Shown here: positions 18,847 to 26,533 of the stretch, piece by piece
Layout of the letters: every line of letters starts with the position of its first letter
How positions within the stretch are numbered: the first letter of the stretch is position 1
NCBI GenBank assembly: GCA_001579985.1
Contig: LRSR01008488.1
Span: 1 to 26,533 of the forward strand
Direction: 5' to 3'
DNA length: 26,533 nucleotides
Source: Hypsibius dujardini
Lineage: Eukaryota; Tardigrada; Eutardigrada; Parachela; Hypsibiidae
Notes under the pieces: generated by a model
What the model saw: only the letters and a program-made list of their open reading frames with translations
Told to the model about the DNA's origin: nothing
The model's database searches: none
Program-made: the position numbers and the translations under genes

Positions 18847-21800
18847 ATGTTTCCTCAAGTTATGTGGATGGAGTGGCTGATGTTTACTGTAATAATTGTC
18901 ATGGTTCACGCAGTTGATTGTCATCCTGTCGTCAATGTGGAGATCGCCTCCCTGGGTCATATCTATCCGGATAATGGTGGATGTTTGCCGTATGCTGGAC
19001 CATCGCAAGATATTGCACTGCAAATGATTCAGGAGAAATATCAGGGGACTTTCAATTTTTCGATGCGTTATGTTTTTGATCGGAAAATCAAGTCGTGCAA
19101 CGAGCTGGCCGACAATGCAGTCGATCTGGCCTCAAATTGGTGGTTTAAGACGCGGAACAGGAACAGCATACCGGCTTTGATATTTCCAGGTTGGTTGTAG
19201 TGATACTTTACCAGGCATTGAGCCCGACGTTTGTGTATTGTTCCCCAATGAATGCAAACAGGAAACAAAATTATTTTTAGCTTGCACGGATCCGGAAACT
19301 TTCTCAATCAACCAAATTGCGGCTGCGCATAACTTGCTCATGATCACAAGGTATGTATTCTAGCGTACATGTAGCCTGTTTTGGTATTTGATTATGTCTC
19401 GGTCCTTGGATTTGCTTGTCCAAGATTATAAGTTCCTTTCATGTTTCCAATCGCACCACCTCTCATATTTAATGTACCTTGGTGTCCTTGATATGAAGCA
19501 GTATTGAGGAAAAGTAAATTTTCAAACGACTCAACTAAATAAACACATTTTTCCTTTCTCTAGTCTCTAATTTGTGCATAGAAAACCATGAATTCGCTTA
19601 AGTTCCATCTGCTGTTTTCAGGAGCTAAATAGAAATATGAGAAAGTAGGTTTATTGGGGTCTGGTTTTTTCTCATAGTTGATGTGGTATTGATTGAAGGG
19701 TTTTGACGACCAGAGCTGCATAATTAAGATCTGGCTAGTCATGGGACAACGCGTTGTATAAAATCAGGACCCTGTTCTGTTACATGCGCGTACGTACTTA
19801 CGGCTTTCCATCTGGTCATCATCAACGTTGCCTATGCGTGTATAGTTTGTCACTATCTTGCCTGACCCCGTATTTGACTTATACTTATACGTATGGGTGG
19901 TGACTAAAACCACCATACCTGCCCTATACTTATATACTTATACTTGTAGCGATACCCATACCTATGATTGGTGTTTACTACCACCCTGCCTTATGCTTAC
20001 AAACTTATACCTATATACTAATGTGTGATGACTACCACTACCTCATCTTACCACGGCACCTGCCCTTTACTTATTCTTACATACTTATACTTACACCTGT
20101 ACCTGTAACTATGAGTGGTGACTACTACCACCCTACGTGCTTTGTACTTCATACATACTTTGTACTTTGTACTTTTGTACATTTATACTAACACTTATTA
20201 TCATCATAATCATTATCACTATCACTATCATAATCATAACACCTATATTCCTAAAATCCGTTCCTACCAAAAATCTAAAACTCCTTCTTTTTCCCTAACA
20301 ACTGTTCATATTTTAGTATCATTGAATCAATCATTTGTCGTAGGTGATGTTTTGACAAAAAGCCGCATCGGGTTTCGCCCTCTAGCTACATCATTAACCC
20401 TTTGGGGTGAAATCTGAAAATAATTAAAGTTTTAGAAATTCAGTTTCTGAAAATTTAGTATTTTGGAAATTGGTGAAAACTCTGGTTTTCTTTGAAGTTT
20501 TTCTCGATCACACTTCGTCTAATTTAGATTTTTTCCAATGATATTTGGCCGTGTCCAAAATCACTAACGTCAGCTGAACAAATTTTTAAAAGCATTACAA
20601 ATGTTGCGCAGGAATTCCGGAGCATCCCCGTACCCCTGGTCATGTGTTAATAACAGAACTGGATAAGTATAAAGCGGATAGGTGGATCGTAGTCACCACC
20701 CATAGAGATAGGTATAAGTATAAGTATAAAGCAGCTAGGTTGGTCAGGCTGGGTGGTGGTAGTCAGTACCCATAGATATAAATATAAGTAGAAGTATAAG
20801 TATGAAAATGTAGTTATTATTCAGGTAGGGTAGTGGTTGTCACCACCTTTGGGCATAGGTAGAAGTATACAATTATAAGTAGGCAGGAATTCAGTTGGCA
20901 ATCTAATTGAACGATGGTTCGGGCATGTCAGAAGAATGTACTACTGGTTAATATTATAGTAAAAACTTTGAAGACAACTTTGAGAACAACTTTGATCCAT
21001 CAAAGTTCGCTCAATACATCTTTTTTTCGGTGTATAGGCTAATGGATCTCATCGCTCAATCATTATTAAACCAATGGGGAACTTTTATCAGACCAAATTT
21101 TTTTAGCATGGTCAATAACAAGTTGGAAACCTGTGCTGTTCCTATGCATGTACTGTACTGCCACAATTTTAAGGGTGGGTTTAGCCCCGCCTACCCCTGA
21201 TAGACTGCGTGACGTTACGGATTCACTTTCATTCATCAAAGCCCTGCCAAAAGCGCAGTGAAACCAGTGAACGCAAGTTGGACGGGGGGAGAGTCGGTAA
21301 TTTACTTGTAAGGCAAAAACCCAACCTTAAAGTTGTGGCAGTACAGTATGAAAGATTTCGAAGTTAAAAAAATGTCTCTAATGAAATACATTTGCGCTTT
21401 AGCATTGACAATCAAAACGTAATAAGGAATAAGACATTGAGCCCCACGTTCGTCTCGGTCGGCCACTACAACGATGGCTCATATTTCGACTTCTACAAAG
21501 CCATTGTGACAACCTACGCTTGGCGGTCGGTTTTCATCCTGATCGATGATGCAACTCGGGTGACCTATTTTGCTTCGGTTGGGAGTATTGCTGCATCTAG
21601 TTTGGCTGAGATTCCCGGCCAAGAAGTGACCGTTCGGCACCTCCAGAGACCAACTGCGCCGTTACTACAAAAAGCATTACGAGAATTTCGATCCATCAGC
21701 CGGGGTACGTATCACTAATGATTAGAGTGAATGTCTTTGATCTTTCATCTGTGACGCACGTTCTAGAATTCATTCAAGCGTATAACTAATAGATTTGTTT

Positions 21801-24800
21801 TAGTACTGCTGTTTTTTGGTCGAGCGGAAGGAGTCAGATTGCTACTCGTGAGTAACCGGCTGACGCCTTTTGTGATAAACCGGCTGTTCGTTTGTTTATC
21901 ATTTCTGTTCGGGAGCTTGGAACCACATTGTGTGTGGCTTCTCCCCTTTGTTCCTTTTGCCTTACGCCTGAAACGGTGTTTTTGCTTTGTCATCATTTTC
22001 TACGACGGTTTGCCATGTGTGCTGTGTGCGATCTGTTTGCTTTCACTAACTCATGCAATGTCAAACTTGTTTTTGTTACATTCCCGTTCCTTTTCACAGA
22101 TCAACGCTTTCCTGCTCAACATGACAGACGGTGAATACGTAAGTGCTAGTAAAACTAATTTGTTTGTTATTTGGTAGTGGAAAGTGATAAAACGTACGGA
22201 ATTTGCTGGGCGTAGCTCAGAGGTTAATTCTCTTAAACCTTAAATACTGAGCGATTCATTAGTGAAAAATGTATCACCACATCAGGAGTGACTACGTCAG
22301 ACCTCGCAATCAATCTCCTTCACACATTCAACTTTATAGTACGTTGCATTAAAAAATGATTTGTTCATTTAATATTTATTCATAAGAACACGAGGGTGTG
22401 TTTCTTAATGTCCGAAAAAACTTTTGCTTTAAAGGTCATGACCGCATTTACAACACTACCCGTTGACGCTGCAGCGTTGCGTCCTGTATTTCGCCGATTA
22501 ATAAATCATTGCAATAACTTACTATGAGACTTCTTTCAGTCATTTACTGGTCCCCGTGGCGACAACTTTTGAGGGTGGAATGTGCCGCAGTTAGGACTGC
22601 AGTTTCTCCCTTAGAAGTGTGACCACACATGCAAGTCACTTGAAATGAGATGGGGAGTACGAGCGACATCACTCGTGCTCTTGGCATTTAGAAGAGTGAC
22701 ACAAACTGAAGGAGTAAAAAACTGAGTCATGCTTCGCTATGCTACATACATGGCCAGAATTCCAGGCCGACTGCATTAGAGCCACAAACCGCTTGCAATA
22801 AGAAACGTGGCTCTAGTTCGGTCAACTTGGCTTTCTGGTTTTGTATAAGAAACAGAATGAAGCAGAATCAGAGACACAAACTCCGTTTTAGGATGACCTT
22901 GTTAGCAACTCTAAGAATCAGTCATTACCGTCCTAGATTGAAGGATCAAACACTCGTGACATTGCACACCATGTCCGTGGGGGGGGGGGAGGGGGAAGAC
23001 AGAAGGGAAATAATATTAAGTGTGATGTTAAGACCTATCAGTCGAGGTACACCAGCGATGTGTCTGTTGAGGGCTTTCCTTAGGCACATCTCTGACCTGA
23101 ACGTGTGTCAGGAGACCAAGTAGCGACTTGCAAAAAGCGCCTTTCGTTTGACAGTTTCTAAAAGTTAGGCGAAAGTGGGCGTAGGTGGGTAGACGAGGGT
23201 AGGCGTGGGTGATGATGGATGGACGTGGGTGGGATCGAGTGGGTAGTGTGCGCGCGCCCAATTTTGCCCTTCAATGCCCAGCGGCCGTGTTGGTTGCAAA
23301 TGGTAAGTTGTTGTTCTTTTCTCTCCCATGAATGATCTTGTCATGACGAAATCAGTACTAAAACCAATGCGACTCAACGAGAGCTGCCTGAAAATTCGCC
23401 CGCATGATAACCGCCCAGTTAACCTGTAAGTACAGTTGTAGGGGGGGGGGCTACCACCACGTCCGCTCTTGCTAAACCCATTACTAACATTTATTTGACA
23501 AATGGTTTCGAGGTTTCTTTTATAAATATAAATGCACTGCATGATTGAACACCCTCCCTCTGTCTGTCAACTCCATTGCCGTTTACCAGATTGATGTGCC
23601 CCTGTCTATAAACGTTGTCCCATAACGTTCCGAACAACCAGACGTTAAACATATTTTTAAAACACCTAGACGCCTCGCGCTTTCACCAGTCAAGCTCTTA
23701 AATGCAGAGTGTGACTTGACAATTCAAGAAAATAAAAACTTATAACTCCATTCATGATTATATATATTTATATACATTAACTAAACATAGATAGCTCCGT
23801 CGCAGCTATATCTTGCTTCCAATATAGACATTTTTTTAAAAGCCGATTCCAAAGTATTTGTGGCCTAATTGGAAAGAATTAGGTATAGCTGTTTGGCCAT
23901 TTGCAATAGGTAGCATCATCGACAGCAGTTTGTCCTCGTCCGTTTTGGTACGTGGACTGGCAAAACAGCAATAATCACGCCCACTCTCATCATCCATGCC
24001 CACCCACTACGACCCACACCCAACCACCCCCTAATCACGCCCACCCACGTCCAACCACGTCAACCCACCCACGTCCAATTCCGCCCACCTTTAAAAAAAG
24101 CCCTTTTCGTTTTGTGAATGTCTGGATGCGATTGCAAACCGGAATATTTACGGGATGAAGTAATATTACAGGGGATGAGATTAAAATGTGGAATGCAGAT
24201 AATCGAATGGGTTTCTCAGGACAGGCGCGATGTGTTTGCTGTAAGACAGATGGCTGATGACAAGAGTCACACAACGCAGTTGAAGACTGCTTGAAACGAG
24301 TCACAATCGCTTAGGGTGATGTCAGTCTGAATGGCAAGCCGTATGGGGCATTTGATGGTTGGGGCGCCAGGCAGTACGACCCAGCCGTCACATACAGGTC
24401 TAAAAATTGTCAACTTCCAGTGAGCTTTATAATGATGGTTGGAAAACAGTCGCATCGTTGCAATGTTGGTCAGGTGGTGTTTAAACTGCTGAACCATCAA
24501 CTTATAACAAACTGGCACGAATTGAAAAATGTCGGACTAACTTGCCTTAAACTCTACTCACTAGTCCTAGTCGCAGATAGAACAAAATTGGATGCACTTG
24601 TACTTGCAGGTGTACATAACGGTTGAAAACTTTCTCAATGCCCCCCTTTTCGGTCACCTTGATTGGAACTATGGCGACGGGGACGACGAGGTGAACCAAA
24701 AACACAACGAAACCTTAGCAAAAGGAGCAGAAAACATGATGACTCGATTAGTATCTGACATGTTTTCTTGCCATAGATGGCTAGAAAGGCCTTTCCCTCG

Positions 24801-26053
24801 CTGTTGGTCATCCGGCCTGTGGACTACAACGACACCCTACCACAGACAAGTCGGTTGAATGCAACTGACATTTCACGGCGAGCGTTGGTTGACTATAACT
24901 TAACACTCTCCGTGGGGAACCTGGTATTGTGAAATACCCATAATTACTTAACACGTCTGGGGCACTTTCTAGCGGGACCATATAGCCTAACCGGGTTTCC
25001 TCATTCTAGCCAATGCCCAACGTTATTGCCTCGTACCTCTCTGTTGAAATATTCGCCCAGGTTCGATTAGACATTTTAAAAGCTAGGGCTCAGAATTTGA
25101 ACTGGGCACACTTATTGCAAACTTAGCAAACTCCTACTCTCCCTTTGATATCAATGAGAAACCGCTGCTTGATTGAACGAATCTCGCAGTTGAAACAGCC
25201 GAAACATTTACTGCCTCTCTTTTTTATCGATTACAATCGTTCAATCAATGTTTCAATTTCCCTACATACTGACATGGGTAGGAGGAGCTCACGTAGTTTG
25301 ATATTTGTTCACCCGATTCAACTGCCGAGCCCTAGCTTTTAGTATCAATCACTAGGGAAAATTCATACATTTCAACTGGCACCTTCAAACTCTTTCAGAA
25401 TAAGCGATATGTAGCGAGCATTTCCTTGTCAGAACAATCGAATTATTATTCAGTATCCACCGCTCTGTTTCTGCAGGTCCTGAATGCGTCTCTGTCGTTA
25501 TACGGCCCTGCCAGCCTTCGCGATGGGAGCCATCTGACTCGAATGTTTATCAACAACACCTTCAAAACCGATGTGGGGAGCATTGAGATTGACGGTCATG
25601 GGCAACGCACCGTCGACCTGATACTGTCTTATTACGACGTGCAAAAGCAAACTTTTACGGTAAAAACGCGCGAACACTTCCAATTTCAAGACCGGAAAAC
25701 GTGGAAACTTCCAAAATGGCATGATCCAGTTTTGTCTATTTTTTTCTCAGCCGTTTGTTCATATGTCGACAAAATCCGCCGAAACACGAATTATGCGTGA
25801 CATCATTTGGACGCAAGGAAAACCGTGGCCTCCTCCCAATAGGCCTGCTTGTGGATACAACGGGGATTCCTGGAACTGTGGGACCAAGTCGAGTATTGGT
25901 AAATATCGCAACCATTTTTAGTTATGAAAACATTTGCTATATTTTAACATCTTCAAACGGGTTTTTAGTGCTGCATGTTTCGCTGCCAATTAGTCTCATT
26001 CTGGTCGGACTGTTTGCAGTTTTCATTTACTGGATCAGGCATGTATATCGACT
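18847..26053 (+). CDS. receptor-type guanylyl cyclase-like gene: ANF ligand-binding ectodomain and TM (3' partial)
   Basis: Single-pass receptor; by family, ligand binding outside drives cGMP synthesis inside. Exons by my reading: 18847-19350, 21403-21704, 21804-21847, 22100-22138, 24610-24690, 24777-24923, 25010-25060, 25477-25659, 25751-25898, 25969-26053. Every intron is GT-AG and every junction keeps phase. Signal peptide is about residues 1-22 (MWMEWLMFTVIIVMVHA). ANF-domain text includes VNVEIASLGHIYP, LSPTFVSVGHYNDGSYFDFY, WRSVFILIDD, LLFFGRAEGVRLLL, LLNMTDGEYVYI, GHLDWNYGDGDDEMARKAF, LLVIRPVDYNDTLP, VLNASLSLYG and LRDGSHLTRMFINNTF. Then come PWPPPNRPACGYNGD, the usual juxtamembrane motif, and a TM helix (VSLPISLILVGLFAVFIYWI). 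The ATG at 18847 is chosen as it leads the signal peptide. Exon 1 has a frame problem near 19190. The kinase-homology and cyclase domains are not confirmed here. Confidence 0.8.
19186..19216 (+). other. frame break in cyclase exon 1: 4-nt insertion or 25-nt intron
   Basis: Frame 1 reads PALIFPG then W, L, stop. A second frame begins CSDTLPGIEPDVCVLF, and PGCSD is what ANF domains often show there (GPxCS). Dropping the near-repeat TTGG (ttggttgt) joins them. Alternatively, GT at 19190 and AG at 19214 bound 25 nt whose removal also keeps frame (FPGIEPDV). Confidence 0.7.
19866..20890. repeat. inverted pair of degenerate tandem repeats (foldback-like)
   Basis: Left part (19866-20195): degenerate units built on acttatacttatacctatg, gtggtgactacyaccaccct and a cctgccctt-like piece. 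Right part (20660-20890) carries the same units reversed (ataagtataagtataaagc, gggtggtggtagtcagtacccata). A 465-bp middle includes a short atcata/atcact microsatellite (about 20199-20240). There is no coding capacity. Confidence 0.75.
21153..21346. mobile_element. MITE-like element, 30-bp TIRs, TA target duplication
   Basis: 194 bp. The left end starts CTGTACTGCCACAATTTTAA; the reverse complement of the right end starts CTGTACTGCCACAACTTTAA. The match continues to about 30 bp (28 of 30). Both ends abut TA (21151-21152 and 21347-21348), the duplication made by Tc1/mariner-type transposases. There is no open frame. Confidence 0.8.
23177..23243. repeat. GGG-phased array, quadruplex-capable (left arm)
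   Basis: GGG occurs at 23177, 23187, 23197 and 23207, exactly 10 bp apart with 7-nt loops, then at 23227, 23231 and 23241. This fits the usual G4 rule on the plus strand. Confidence 0.85.
23970..24095. repeat. CCC-rich array (right arm, inverted)
   Basis: Dense ccacgcccaccc-like units. The reverse complement (gggcatggatgatgagagtggg, split here as gggcatggatgatg / agagtggg) resembles ggcgtgggtgatgatggatg of the left arm, so the two arrays form an inverted pair about 730 bp apart. Confidence 0.7.
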
Positions 26054-26151
26054 GTGAAATACGAGACACACATAGTAGACACATGTCGGTGTGGCTTAGA
26101 TTATGAACTGACGCGATCAATGTTAGTATGGTAAAGGCTTTTTGTTTGTAG

Positions 26152-26224
26152 GTCCGGGCATGAACATTATTTGACAATCAATCACTGGATAATCGACGGC
26201 AGGCTCCTGTTGCTTGTTATCGTT
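26152..26224 (+). CDS. candidate first intracellular exon of the cyclase (uncertain)
   Basis: Acceptor tttgtag at 26151. With a donor at 26054 (CT|GTGAAA, phase 2) the frame reads on from the TM exon as SGHEHYLTINHW, then IIDGRLLLLVIV, which loosely fits the stretch after the TM in receptor cyclases (hydrophobic, with a Trp before the kinase homology domain). TGA follows at 26225, and the same frame stays open after it to 26308. A further acceptor (tttgcag, 26400) opens another possible exon to the window edge. Boundaries are not secure. Confidence 0.35.
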
Positions 26225-26533
26225 TGACGGTTCTCCATGATGTTGATGTGCAATTTTTTCAAAGAACCGGCAAGCGACGTGGAAGCTGATGCTGGCCAAC
26301 ATAGCCACGTATGAATTTGATGCGAGGCGAAGCTGCTAGACGCCTTTCAAATATTAGTATGATTTTCTAACACGGTTTGCTGTGCTCGCTACATTTGCAG
26401 GGAAGAATTATTCATAGCCCCTATTTCGCAAAAATGTTCGTATTGTGCAATTAAAAATTCTTTTTTTGAGCATGACTTGTTCTGGAAGTTTAAGCTGAAT
26501 AATGCAATGTGTTCGTAATTTCAATCGTCGTAC

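Larger units (their letters stand above)
19351..21402 (+). other. cyclase intron 1 (2,052 nt) with two inverted-repeat elements
   Basis: Bounded by AAG|GTATGT and gctttag|C. Phase 2 is kept (AG + C gives Ser). It holds the tandem-armed inverted structure at 19866-20890 and the MITE-like element at 21153-21346; no gene otherwise. Confidence 0.75.
22139..24609 (+). other. cyclase intron 4 (2,471 nt)
   Basis: Bounded by TAC|GTAAGT and cttgcag|GTG, phase 0 on both sides (GEY|VYI). It contains a tRNA D-arm-like stretch at about 22209, poly-G runs at 22979-22996 (G11AG5) and 23441-23450 (G10), and the inverted G/C-rich arrays at 23177-24095. No gene is seen. Confidence 0.7.

Noticed and set aside
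22209-22260. tRNA-like start (gggcgtagctcagaggtta)
   Set aside because: The D-arm/box A-like part is present, but no anticodon arm, T-loop box B or closing acceptor stem follows. At most it is a tRNA or SINE fragment.
25660-25750. Reading the cyclase exon straight on through 25800
   Set aside because: The GTAAAA donor at 25660 and ctcag acceptor at 25750 restore the frame leading to PPPNRPACGYNGD. The read-through frame stops without that motif.

Overview
The window is nuclear DNA of an invertebrate animal. It has spliced genes with GT-AG introns, many only about 70-100 nt long, intron-free rhodopsin-like GPCR genes, a receptor guanylyl cyclase with an ANF-receptor ectodomain, AATAAA signals, microsatellites and many non-coding inverted repeats. 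An ecdysozoan is plausible. A tardigrade is my best guess from the compact introns and the mix of lineage-specific GPCRs and receptor cyclases, but nothing here proves it.

Layout. (1) 1-17600 is a decaying GPCR cluster. Two intact single-exon receptors remain: family A at 576-1658 (DRW motif) and family B at 3866-4936 (NRAW motif in place of DRY). Around them lie relics of both families: B at 2290-3367, B at 11397-12520, A at 13603-13900, a minus-strand relic at 14505-15087, and a plus-strand B relic that starts at 15084. That last copy appears to be cut in extracellular loop 2 by a 1.65-kb inverted-repeat insertion (15516-17164) and to resume at 17165-17595. (2) Between the GPCR copies are a relic of a coiled-coil reading frame (6583-6987), a possible TATA-driven first exon of a secreted protein (8336-8420), and two non-coding foldback sequences (8566-9297, 10218-10708). 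(3) 18847 to the right edge is one multi-exon receptor guanylyl cyclase-like gene: signal peptide, ANF ligand-binding domain, juxtamembrane PPPNRP..CG motif, one TM helix, then uncertain intracellular exons. The catalytic part would lie beyond the window. All joins from exon 2 to the TM exon keep frame. Exon 1 needs either a 4-nt frameshift repair or a 25-nt intron.

The intact genes are all cell-surface receptors, two 7TM and one single-pass cyclase type; nothing ties them into one pathway. The main unexplained signal is the density and variety of inverted-repeat structures: a perfect 20-bp hairpin, a mirrored hexamer microsatellite, two foldbacks of 0.5-0.7 kb, three larger structures whose arms are themselves tandem repeats in opposite orientation, and a 194-bp TA-flanked MITE-like element. 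None contains a recognisable transposase, and one seems to have broken a receptor gene. All homology statements come from reading and aligning by eye; no search was run.
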